DNA of 18,048 nt from Setomelanomma holmii. Taxonomy: Eukaryota; Ascomycota; Dothideomycetes; Pleosporales; Phaeosphaeriaceae. The position numbers were made by a program, and so were the translations under genes. The stretch covers positions 1-18,048 of the forward strand of contig ML978400.1 of NCBI GenBank assembly GCA_010015745.1, read 5' to 3'. Positions 9,331-17,971 of the stretch are shown in pieces. The notes under the pieces are model-generated. The model saw only the letters and a list, made by a program, of their open reading frames with translations. It searched no databases and had not been told where the DNA came from. Every line of letters begins with the position of its first letter. The stretch's first letter is position 1.

Positions 9331-9944
9331 TGGCCACTACCAATCAGCTAAAATTAACATTGCGCTCTTTCTGCACCCGGCGAACTTCCTCTCCAATTAT
9401 CACAAGTCTATGTTAGGTGTACGTATGCACAGTCGGTAGATGAAGAGAAATGCAGCAGTACTTCAATAGTGTCGCAGGCAGCTGTCAGATTCTTCGACTA
9501 TCGGTGACATAGCGGCCGGAGCTCACAATCCGAGCCGTACGCGGGTATATGCGGACGTTCAACGCATCATGCTTTTCGTCGTCTCAGATTGCGAAGTCCA
9601 CCTCGTCTTTTCTGAAAAGCAAGGTAGCTGCGCACGGGACGCACCAAGCATGTCTTTATCTGAGCGGCTAACACATGGCGTCGTCTGTCGCTTTGGTCTT
9701 TACGTGTCGCGGCATACAAGAGTCCTGGTAGGATCTTTAAGTCCCGGAGAGACCTTACTGCATTCCTTCAAGATGGACGAATCAGCTGCCGCTATTTGGC
9801 GATGATGCGAGACGGCCATCGAGGTGCTCAATTGGACGAGCGCACAATGGTCAACGAGATAATATTAAAACCGTCAAGGTATTTATGAGGCGCTGTGAGC
9901 TTTTTCTTTATTCTCACCAATCCTCTAGGAATGATTCTACAGTC

Positions 9945-11744
9945 ATGACACGTTCAAGGAGAAAGAGTACGCAGCAGAAGACCTCCACAAAGGAAGATAC
10001 GCTGAGTCATCACAAGCCCACTTCCAGTCACTATACTCTTGGGCTTTTTGGTGCGATATCATGCCAAATGCTATGATATATGATACTAACTTGATATAGG
10101 GCAGTGGAAAGACAACGTTGCTTCGACACATTCTCCTGTCACCAGATCATGGCCTCAAGATCGCCGTCATCGTCAATGATATGGCAGCCGTGAACGTTGA
10201 CGCCAATCTCATCTCTCGATCTACAGCAGGACGCGGGAAGAACGGCGAACCTGGCGAGATCCGTGTGAAAGAAAAGGTTGTACAGATGCAGAACGGATGC
10301 ATCTGCTGTACACTACGTAGCGAACTCCTCACTGAGCTTGCATGCCTGGCGTGGAGCGAAGACGGCTTCGACCATGTTGTGATCGAAAGTTCCGGCATAA
10401 GCGAGCCCCAGCAGGTGGCGGAGACATTCACCACTAAACTGACGGAGGCGATGATCGATACAGAAGGCATGGAGACCGAAGAGAAGGAGATCTTCACAGA
10501 AGTGTGAGGAATGACCGTTTCACTTCATTGTGAGGTAGCTAAGGTATATGCAACGCAAAGCTCAGTGGTCTCAAAATCAGTAGCCACAATCGATACCACC
10601 GTCACTGTTGTAGACGCCTTCAGATTCTTCTCCGAGTTCGATACGGCTGAGTTCCTGCAAGATCGCTTTGGGAATGAGGAGGTGCCGGATGAAGACCAAA
10701 GAACCATTTCTGATCTCTTGGCTGATCAGATCGAATTCGCAAACGTTATCATTGTCAACAAGATTGATCGAGTCGACGCGAAAATGTTACATCGAGTCAA
10801 GGCTTATGCCAAAACTCTGAACCCCACGGCAAGGATCATCGAGGCCAGGTACTCCAAGGTGGACGTTCACACAATGCTGAGCTCAGGCCTGTTCAATTTT
10901 GGCGACGCTATCGCCAGCCTGGGGTGGCTGAAGAGTCTGCATGAGATGACAGTCATGGACGTTCACGGCAAGAAACGTATGGCGCAAAAGCCGGAGACCC
11001 TAGAGTATGTTAAACCTTTATTGGATTTCGATCTGGTACTAAAATTACCCCAAATATGGCATTAGGAAGCTTTGTATATCGTTCGCGTCGCCCATTTGAC
11101 CCACTCAAGCTCTGCCAGCTCATTGAAGGCAAATTCATTCTTCTGCAAGACGAGCTCGAGGACGACGAAGATGAAGATGATGACGAGAGAAAGGGTGACT
11201 ACGAAGTCATGTCCTGCTCTGATACCTCGCAGCCGTCAGCAGGAGACACCGGTGAAACGAGCGAGCACGCCAATCCTATCGGTGACGCGACGATCCTTGC
11301 CAACAAAAAAAAACCCCCTGATTTCCGAGGCCTACACCGCAGCAAGGGCATCTTCTGGCTTGTAACGCGATGCTCACTCTTGGCTCGGAGATGCCATGGT
11401 TCTGCTGCGTGCCTGAAGAAGAGTGGGTTGCAGATGAATTGACGACTAAAGCGATCAAAGCCGACTTTGAAGGCGAGTGGGGAGACCGGCGGCAGGAACT
11501 TGTCCTAATTGGCGAAAACCTTGACATTGAAGGATTGACCAAAGTGCTTGACAGTTGCACACTCAACCGTGCAGAGATGCGGAAGTGGGAACGCGTGATG
11601 CATGAAAACAGCTTGGACGAAGATGCGAAGGAAGAAAAATTAAGTGAGATGTGGGACGAAGGGTTCTGGGCGGAGTGACCGCGCGTGGACGATGATCATA
11701 GTCACAGAGGCCACGACCATCGTGGCCATTCGCATGCTCAGTAA
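9945..11744 (+). pseudogene. CobW/COG0523-family metallochaperone GTPase (ZNG1-like), probable pseudogene
   Basis: Hallmarks of the family are present in order: PVTILLGFL joined over a 49-bp intron (10051-10099, branch ACTAAC) to GSGKTTLLRHILL (Walker A), the metal-binding motif GCICCTLR, ESSGISEP, NKID, the C-terminal-domain motif FVYRSRRPF, an acidic linker, GLHRSKGIFWL, and FEGEWGDRRQELV. Such proteins deliver Zn or another metal to client enzymes with GTP hydrolysis. The frame is broken several times. The ATG at 9945 is not in frame with the P-loop. TGA at 10505 needs a 57-bp intron (10504-10560) to be bypassed. The frame changes near 11005-11070 where no good acceptor exists. An uncorrectable shift with apparent loss of about ten codons sits near 11365. 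TGA at 11676 precedes a His-rich tail ending at 11744. Several lesions in one gene argue for decay, not sequencing error. Confidence 0.8.
11679..11744 (+). other. His-rich metal-binding tail stranded behind a premature stop
   Basis: Directly in frame after TGA 11676-11678 the sequence reads PRVDDDHSHRGHDHRGHSHA and one more residue, then TAA at 11742. Repeated HxH and HxHxxH patterns are the known C-terminal zinc-binding tail of many COG0523 proteins. Its place in the same frame shows that the TGA is a derived nonsense change, perhaps from TGG. Confidence 0.7.
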
Positions 11745-11798
11745 GAATTGCAGGATCAATAGCGCTCATTCGACGTCCAGTAAGCCTTCATTGCATTT

Positions 11799-12734
11799 CT
11801 AGTAGTGGTCTCTCGACGACGGCCTTGAGTAGCACTTAGTGGTGGTGTTCTTCTGGCACTTTAGGTCGAAGTAGTCGAGCACCAAGTCATCCTGATTCGG
11901 AATGTTGTGGTCCACGCCGGCAGCAGTGTACGCCTCAAATTTCTCGCCATACCGGTATCGAGTCCATCCTGTGAGTGGGGTATTTGGCGTTGTCGATGTA
12001 GGAGTTTCGCTGATACCGAAAACACTCGTCCACTCCTTGATCTCCTCTTTCAGATTTTGTGGGTAGAGCGTGGTATCATTCAATCCATGGAGAGTTTGCA
12101 GCTTCGGTCGGAAACCTTTGTAACTGGGGTAGGCCGACTTGACAATAGCGGCCCACTCAGGACCTGTCTTGATGATCTTGCCCGTCGCACATGCATCGCT
12201 CCACACATCATACCCGTCTCCGGCAAAGCAGCCAAACGCAACGGCAGCCCAGGCACTTCCTGCTGCAAATACATCCGGGTAGCTTCCCAGAAGGACGTTG
12301 GTCATCATTGCGCCAGAGCTAGTGCCAGTAACAAAGATGCGATCTTTATCGGCATTGTACTTCTTGAGCGCCCACCGTACAGCGGACACAATGCCTAAAG
12401 CATCACCGCCACCATTGTGCGTGAGTGACTGTTTGCTGCTGACGTCCCAGCATTGGTCTGCTGTGTTGGAAGAGTTCGGGTACAGGGTGATGAAGCCGTA
12501 CTTGTCGCCCGCAGCAGCCCAGGAGCGGGACTCGAAGACTTGCTCGGCAGTTCCGTGGCACCAATGCGGGCTAACTAGGATTGGTGGTTTTGGTGGCAAG
12601 TTGGCCGGAACATAGATGTACATCCCGACATTCCGCGGGTTGGGACCAAAGTTGGTGACCTGGGTGAGAGTCGAGCTGAGCTGTTGCGCGGATGCAGTGG
12701 CTGCAAGGAGCAGCGTGGCGATAGAGAGCATCAT
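11799..12734 (-). CDS. Secreted carbohydrate esterase family 1 enzyme (acetylxylan esterase-like)
   Basis: The 311-residue protein starts MMLSIATLLLAATASAQ, a good signal peptide. The in-frame ATG at 12770 would put 12 polar residues ahead of it and lies only 21 bp from the TATA box, so 12734 is preferred. After the signal come the CE1/PHB-depolymerase-type features: LVSPHWCHGTAEQVF (oxyanion region), ITLYPNS, CWDVSS, then the nucleophile elbow VTGTSSGAMM with Ser139, and the late His in AAGVDHNIPNQ. Ala-rich AAGSAWAAVAFGCFAG and LQTLHGLNDTTLYP, with the likely Asp, also fit. No carbohydrate-binding module is attached. The family removes acetyl groups from xylan; feruloyl-esterase activity is possible in the same family. 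Intronless, and convergent with the CobW-like pseudogene (55 bp apart). Confidence 0.9.
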   Translation of the reverse strand: MMLSIATLLLAATASAQQLSSTLTQVTNFGPNPRNVGMYIYVPANLPPKPPILVSPHWCHGTAEQVFESRSWAAAGDKYGFITLYPNSSNTADQCWDVSSKQSLTHNGGGDALGIVSAVRWALKKYNADKDRIFVTGTSSGAMMTNVLLGSYPDVFAAGSAWAAVAFGCFAGDGYDVWSDACATGKIIKTGPEWAAIVKSAYPSYKGFRPKLQTLHGLNDTTLYPQNLKEEIKEWTSVFGISETPTSTTPNTPLTGWTRYRYGEKFEAYTAAGVDHNIPNQDDLVLDYFDLKCQKNTTTKCYSRPSSRDHY

Positions 12735-12790
12735 GGTGAGTGTCGGATTGATTCGATCGCTGCATTGCACCAGCTGCCGGTTAACGGTCC

Positions 12791-12796
12791 TTTATA
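12791..12796 (-). promoter_or_regulatory. TATA box of the CE1 esterase gene
   Basis: Minus-strand TATAAA lies 57 bp upstream of the ATG at 12734. This spacing would place transcription start near 12760, inside the longer open frame, which supports the downstream ATG. Confidence 0.45.
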
Positions 12797-12825
12797 GTCA
12801 CGTCTCGAAGTCTGAGGATCTTCGA

Positions 12826-12861
12826 CCCCAGTATGCGCGAGTCCAAAACTGTCTTCCCCAG
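12826..12861 (-). promoter_or_regulatory. Paired CreA-type CTGGGG motifs upstream of the CE1 esterase
   Basis: Two identical minus-strand CTGGGG motifs (12826-12831 and 12856-12861, starts 30 bp apart) match SYGGRG and lie about 92-127 bp upstream of the ATG. Closely paired sites are the arrangement usually needed for CreA/Cre1 repression. The GH51 gene in this window has a comparable cluster. Confidence 0.4.
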
Positions 12862-12940
12862 ATGAGAAGCTTTTCAAGTACCGGGTTGTAAGTGGTAAGG
12901 AGCCGGGTTGGCGGATGTGTAAAAGTCGGGTGAGGCGTAA

Positions 12941-13198
12941 CTATGAGCACATTATACGAAGTTCTGGGGCGTCCACGCCACTTTGGGCACGGAGGACGCG
13001 GAGATGATCACCGTGCAATATGCGGAGCACGTTGTAACAATCTTCCGGGTCTTCGTCTCGGCGAATCGACCTCCGATGCTGGCAAGAGATGCGTGGTTCA
13101 TGATTCCCCTCTGTTCTAGAAGCTGCTGTGTCGAAAGACAGCGACGACAAGGCGCGATCCGGGCCGACGACGGCAAGCGATACAAATGCGATCAGCAC
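12941..13198 (-). CDS. Possible small secreted protein, 85 residues (weak)
   Basis: A minus-strand frame starting MLIAFVSLAVVG has a short hydrophobic N-terminus like a signal peptide, followed by a polar, Arg-rich region with three cysteines. It would be divergent from nothing obvious and sits in tandem upstream of the CE1 esterase. The family is not recognised. The hydrophobic stretch is short and is followed by charged residues (PDRA), cysteines are few, and an overlapping frame of similar size exists on the same strand, so chance is quite possible. Confidence 0.15.
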   Translation of the reverse strand: MLIAFVSLAVVGPDRALSSLSFDTAASRTEGNHEPRISCQHRRSIRRDEDPEDCYNVLRILHGDHLRVLRAQSGVDAPELRIMCS

Positions 13199-13864
13199 AC
13201 AGTGTTAGTCAACATTTTCCATCTCGGAACTAATCGATACAACAAACTAGTATCCATCCCTGAGGCCAGGAAAACCCGCTGCACAGGAAGATAAGCGAGG
13301 TACCTCGACTTCGAGCGTGTATTACTCTCTACAAATGTGGAATATATCTGTGCCCTTCTCAAACAATGCAGCAGGCCTCCCTACGAGCACTTACATATGG
13401 TTTGCTGCTAAATATTACGGTCGCATGGTCACTATTACGCCTGATACACAGAATGCCTCATTCAACTTCAGAATCATACGCCGTAGATTGAGTAATATCA
13501 CAAGATTTGTATAGCAATCGACACGGCTAGGGAGGTCCTATCTAATTTCATGAGCCTTGCCCTCAAGCGATGAAGTCGTGCTAGCCTTGAGGCTGCTGTG
13601 GCGCGAAAGATCATGCAAACTCGCCATCCTGGTTGGTACTTCGCCTAACGCTAGTGCTATGTTCAGAAAGCGAAGGGCGATCTTACACCCCTAACGTAAT
13701 CACTCGCTGTAACTTACATTTGTCATCCGGTAATCCCCGCTTTGGCTATCAGCATTATATTGTGCTGACCCAGTCAGCGAAAAACACGACAACAGCGAGA
13801 ATCTCAATTTTTGGAAAAACCCATCACAAAAGCATCAAAGCACGTTTGCCAGTGGCCGCAACGA

Positions 13865-13912
13865 GCTCTACAGGCCGTCACGCACCCCCGCGTCGACTTG
13901 GTGCTGTAGAGC
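13865..13912. repeat. 9-bp perfect inverted repeat with 30-nt loop
   Basis: GCTCTACAG (13865-13873) is the exact reverse complement of CTGTAGAGC (13904-13912). The loop is GC-rich and includes a poly-C run. It does not fold as a tRNA, lacking A- and B-box sequences. It may be a chance stem-loop or a binding site. Confidence 0.4.
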
Positions 13913-14899
13913 CACCGTCGCGGCCGCGGCACACACAGACCGGCAAAATTTGCGAGCAAGCTACACATCACAACACGCATATCGAACGCAGCGACAGCCA
14001 TCTAGTCGTGACACAGCATCACGAGAGCGATGACTGAGCCCAAACACCTCTTCCACAGTCCTAAACAATTCAACAACACAGTCACTGATGGGCTTTCTGG
14101 TCAGCCCATCGCCACTCAACAATGTTTGCAACGTCCCACCTCGACAAACCTGCAACTGAACGGCATCACCTCTCACACAAACCGCTTCACAGACACCCGG
14201 TATGCTACTGTTGATGCCACGTCATACTACAGATTATCAGACAGCCTTGTCCACTGTCGACCCAACCCGTGTTGGAGGAGTGGTGACCCTTCGACACACC
14301 CAACAAGGTCTGAAGGAGTTTGTGCGAGAGATTTGATGCTCAGTAAACTCGAGGGAACGCGATGCGGAGCATCCTCTTGTGAAGCTTAATCATGACAAAA
14401 TGCTGCTGTCGCAGTGCTCAGCGCGCACACACACCACAGAACACGGCCGCATAGGAACCTAGTGGGCGGCTTCACAGCACGACAGAATATCGGAAGTCAG
14501 AGAACACATTTTAAGCCCTGGGGCATGAGGGCAAGCTAGCGTATACGACAGCCAAACATTAGGGAGAGACTGAAGGTATTGCAGTCGCAACACACGAGGC
14601 AGAGCGCCTCTACGAGCCTTGCACAATGGTACAGAAATAGAAGGCTTCGAGTACGGCATACACACAGCAACAATAGTTCGAAGAACCCAAACACAGACAG
14701 ATACGTCACTTCTTGACGCGAATGTACATAGTCGTAGATAGAAGCCCAGACATCGGCAGGCCTCTGGGGACAGCTGGCTCCTGTTCGCAGGGGTGAAGTG
14801 GGGTGGCGCAGAACAATGTTGCTGCGTCGCGTCGGCTGTCTGCCAAGTCTGCCATCCGGGCATAGCTGCGGACATTGCGGCTGAAACCGAGTAGGATCA

Positions 14900-14928
14900 A
14901 ATGAATGAATTAATGAATGAATGAATGA
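14900..14928. repeat. AATG tetranucleotide microsatellite
   Basis: About seven AATG units run across this stretch, interrupted once by a TTAATG variant near 14909-14914. It lies about 45 bp from the left limit of the transposase relic and is not inside a supported gene. Confidence 0.8.
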
Positions 14929-14973
14929 CCCAGTCAGCAGAATATCGTCATCCCACTGCCGAACGAGTTGCAA

Positions 14974-16435
14974 TCAGATGCCTTGGAAGCAGATCATAAA
15001 ACTTACACGAATGACATTAATTCTATTGCTCCCTTGATACATCAGCGCCACTGGTGCGCTCCAGGACGCCGGCTCCGACTCCAGCTGCGGCTGCTGAATA
15101 CGGCTCCTCTTCGACTTCTTCTTGCCCTTCGAAGGTAGCCCTGACGAGCCTGCCTCTTGCGCATCAGCGTCGCCCTCGCCCTCAACATCGCCGTCGATAT
15201 CGCCCTCCATATCGCCTTCTGCTTCTCGTGCAGAGACCTTGCGCTTACGACCACGTTTGCCTTTGCCTCTATCCGCAGTAGCCTTGTCCCTAGCTGCGCG
15301 TGCTGTCCGAGCATTGTCCAAATCCTCCCATTGCAGTACCTTCGCCGTCCCTATAACCAGCGACCGTGTCGATCGGCGTAACTTCGATTCGTTATTGATC
15401 TTATACAACAGTCGGTCGTGATCCTGGAGAAGGCTTTGTTTGGCAAAGGATATCTTGGCAGCGCTTGCGAGCTTTTGTACACGCCTCTGGAGACGTTGTT
15501 TGCTTGCTTCATCAGATGCAAGTACACAAGCATCCTGTTTGATTAAGTCATGTAACGAGGTCAAAACGCCTACTGTCACTGGCGTCACCGGTGTTACCGG
15601 CGTTGGCGGAACTTCGTTTTCGAGCGGAGGTAGTTGCTACCATATCCGCGTTAGGACTACTGAGTGGTCCGGGTGGCTTTGGCATATCACGAAGCACCCT
15701 GTCCGAGTTGAAAGGGAATAAGCCAGCAGCAGCCCATCCAGCCAGAATATTCCTTCTGGTGACAGCTCTATCCCTTGCTGGCTCGTAGAGATACATAAAA
15801 TGCTCCTTGCCGATATTGGCTATACCACCTCAGTTCAATTGTTCAACTTCATCGCGATACGCTGTCTTTAAAGGCCCAAAGACTGAAAGGTCACATGGCT
15901 GTGTCTAATAGGAAGTATAGGAGGGGAGTCGACAAAGGATAATGTTATTTGCAAAAGTAAACTCCAGGATCTCAAGTGTTTCGTGGGTCCCGAAGCCATC
16001 AGAGATTAGTAGTCGTAGTTTACCGTTAGCTATATCTTTAGTTTGAGGGTCGAAGACGCGCGTGAGCCACTCTAGGCTGATCTTGGAGTCATTATACCCG
16101 TTTTCGGAAAATCCGTAGTGCCAACCAGGGGTTGGGTAGGTAGTCTAATTGCTTCGATGGGTTGAAGCTGGCCAGATTATAAGAGGGTGCAATGACCTAC
16201 CGTCAGCACTGATGCACTCTATCGCGGTGACCATTGTCCGCTTCACACCAGCGCCTCTATGTCCTCGTTGCTCACGCCTGCCTACAAGAACCTTGACTGA
16301 ACCTAGCATGCTGAGCATGACTCCTGTCTCATCCATGTTATAGGTGTTTTCTGGCCGAATATGATTCGTCGGATCTCGAAGAACTTTGCCAATGACTTCG
16401 AACCGCTGCGTGACCTTATCTCGATATCCTCGCAC
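14974..16435 (-). pseudogene. DDE transposase, pogo/Fot1 type, multiply disrupted
   Basis: One minus-strand frame from 16435 carries the DDE-1 superfamily core: NMDETGVMLSMLGSVKVLVG, KRTMVTAIECIS, LHPLIIWPA, GFSENGYNDSKISLEWL, LLISDGFGTHETLEILEF, QPCDLSVFGPLKTAYRDEVE and NILAGWAAAGLFPFN. All three catalytic Asp positions (DETG, SDGFG, QPCD) survive. The frame is interrupted by TAG at 16145-16147, TAG at 15905-15907 and TGA at 15830-15832, then ends at 15548. Near 15640 a frameshift moves to a second frame (to 14974) with the usual C-terminal tail: LTSLHDLIKQ, SKQRLQRRVQKLA, LLQDHDRLLYKIN, a basic GKRGRKRK nuclear-localisation stretch, and an acidic Gly/Asp/Glu repeat. It cannot make an active enzyme. 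Confidence 0.88.
15160..15230 (-). repeat. Acidic Gly-Asp/Glu coding repeat in the transposase tail
   Basis: Degenerate 9- to 12-bp units built on GATATCGCC/ATCGCC (plus strand) encode GDMEGDIDGDVEGEGDADA in the transposase C-terminal frame. Acidic, length-variable repeats are typical at the C-terminus of this transposase lineage. Confidence 0.6.
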
Positions 16436-17415
16436 ACGATGAGAATCGTTGCAGTTCTAAAACAGACGTGTGCTATAGCTATTCATAAATATCTTCGGCC
16501 TCTCCTACCTTGAGATTACCTTTTGCATTGCTGTCTTTTTAGATAAGCTATAAATGACCTTGCTAGTGTGCATAACAGTAATCTTTTCCTGCAGCACTGC
16601 TGGTAAGATTCTACCACTAACTAGAGTTACATAGGGACGTAATCATGTCCTAAGGGACCTATGATCGGGCGGTGAGATATTATCAGCCTTGTGTCTACTG
16701 CAATACTATAATCCATACACGGCTGCCACCCCCATCGTTATCTCGGCTAGCGCCGAACAGGCCCGAGCAGCTTATGCTATCATAATGGGGTAACTTACTC
16801 TAAGTGGCTGACACACCTGTGGCCGTGCGAAGCCTTTCTTTTCCTGGGACTCTTGAAACATAGAATGTTCCGGTAACTATTCCAAGCAAATTTAGCGATC
16901 CATCCTCTTCTAATTACAGCACACCTACGTCGAAGCACCTCTTCTTTTGTATGGAACGTTGTCGTTCTGCGCAACACAAGATGGAAATCTGGATTCCTTG
17001 GTTCTAAAATGTAAGCCTGTACAGGGCTGTCAAAGTGAAGAAGAAGAAGTGTTAGTTGTATTACAAGTTATGGACAATGAGCACAATATATAGACGAAAT
17101 TAGCCAATGAGACTAGCCTGAATAGGCTGACATAAAACGACCACCAAGCCACTCCATGAGCAACTCTCTGATCATAACTCCCGTTAGATCTAAAACATTG
17201 TTTCGACGAGCAAAACCTGCATTGTATGTTCACCCCGATTTATGGAGGGATGGTGAGCGTGGCACTAAACCCAGAACGATCTGCACTACGTCATATTACA
17301 TGACGTATGCTGTCTTGCGACATATCGCAGCTAAACACCTCTTCGTCAGGCTCAAGGCGCGACGAAATACATTACAGTACTGTTCCACCCTCACAATAAC
17401 TGGAAATATTAAATC
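16436..17415. other. Relatively AT-rich interval between transposase relic and HET gene
   Basis: No frame longer than about 130 codons occurs and none shows a known domain. The left half probably belongs to the transposon. The right half (about 17000-17415) should hold the promoter of the HET-domain gene, but no TATA box or other clear element stands out. Confidence 0.45.
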
Positions 17416-17971
17416 ATGCAACGCGAGTCAGATGGGACGAAGTTTCGAGAGATACACAGCACAAAAGAAGCTTGGTTTGAAAGGATCGAGAACATTATCG
17501 ATCAAGCTCTTATCCCGGCAGACAACGGTGGACCTCTAAAGCTCCGCTTCCTGACACCAAAATCAGGGCCGGATTATAATGCCGGATCGTGTCTCGATTT
17601 CATGTTGACACCCGATTAAGGAAGTTCGTGACACGGAGTATATCACAGTATCTTACTGTTGGGCCCAACTTGATGGCATACATTCTCTGGATACCCCAGA
17701 TTACCGAATCTGGGAGTCACGGAATACGACCTCTTCGAAGTCACTACGATGCCCAAAAGGAGTTTTCCATCGCGCGATACGGTTTTCGCAGCATAGTAAT
17801 TGTCCATTCATCTGGATCGATCAGGAATGCATCAATCAGTCAGACCCCGAGGATGTTAAGAAACACCTCCAGGTCATGGACAGAGTGTACAGCAGGAGTT
17901 TATGTACCGTATCACCACTGGCAACCGATCCATTTCTGGAGCATCATCATGCGAATGTCTTGGATGTGTGA
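17416..17971 (+). pseudogene. HET-domain protein gene (heterokaryon incompatibility), frameshifted and truncated
   Basis: ATG 17416 opens a frame with the N-terminal region common to HET proteins (FREIHSTKEAWFERIENIID, LKLRFLTPKSGPDYN) that stops at TAA 17617. A one-base frame change near 17612-17620 leads into the HET core: DTEYITVSYCWAQLDG, NCPFIWIDQECINQ (the conserved W-I-D-x-x-C-I-N-Q block) and HLQVMDRVYSRS. That frame ends at TGA 17969-17971. The product would be about 185 residues, whereas intact members generally exceed 500. HET proteins trigger programmed cell death after fusion of genetically unlike hyphae. The gene is probably a dead or dying copy; a sequencing error at the shift or an unseen intron could explain the first break but not the short length. 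Confidence 0.75.

Larger units (their letters stand above)
8539..9944. other. Gene-poor interval upstream of the terpene synthase and the CobW-like gene
   Basis: About 1.4 kb between two divergently oriented genes. The longest frames (a 66-residue minus-strand one at 8734-8934 and 63- to 82-residue plus-strand ones near 8964-9316 and 9569-9805) have no recognisable domain, and most start with non-ATG codons. A composite palindrome at 9318-9330 and a CGG-N3-CCG element at 9014-9022 are annotated separately. I see no RNA gene or mobile element here. Confidence 0.55.
12771..14973. other. 2.2-kb gene-poor interval
   Basis: Apart from the esterase promoter at the left and a microsatellite at the right, no reading frame here shows a domain I recognise. 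The longest frames (134-145 codons, plus strand 13633-14037 and minus strand 14459-14973) are rich in His, Ser, Thr or Cys with no conserved pattern. The plus-strand one lacks an ATG. An inverted repeat at 13865-13912 and a small signal-peptide-like frame at 12941-13198 are listed separately. The transposase relic adjoins on the right. Confidence 0.5.
14974..16990 (-). mobile_element. Relic of a pogo/Fot1-type DNA transposon
   Basis: The stretch is defined by the decayed transposase (14974-16435) plus about 550 bp upstream in its direction, where the N-terminal DNA-binding part should lie. Terminal inverted repeats and a flanking TA duplication, expected for this superfamily, were not found by eye, so the ends are approximate. 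The upstream 550 bp is relatively AT-rich with stops in all frames and no recognisable helix-turn-helix or CENP-B domain. It is either heavily mutated or truncated. Confidence 0.6.

Noticed and set aside
11305..11318. A9-C5 homopolymer run as the cause of the CobW frame problems
   Set aside because: The frame reads correctly through it (LANKKKPPDFRGLHRSKG); the break occurs about 50 bp later.
14459..14973. Overlapping 138- and 145-codon minus-strand frames
   Set aside because: They run through the AATG microsatellite, are Cys/Leu/Ser-rich without a pattern, and overlap each other in different frames.
14900..17072. Terminal inverted repeats of the transposon
   Set aside because: Similar short strings such as CATAAAAC occur near both sides, but in direct, not inverted, orientation; no TA-flanked pair was found.
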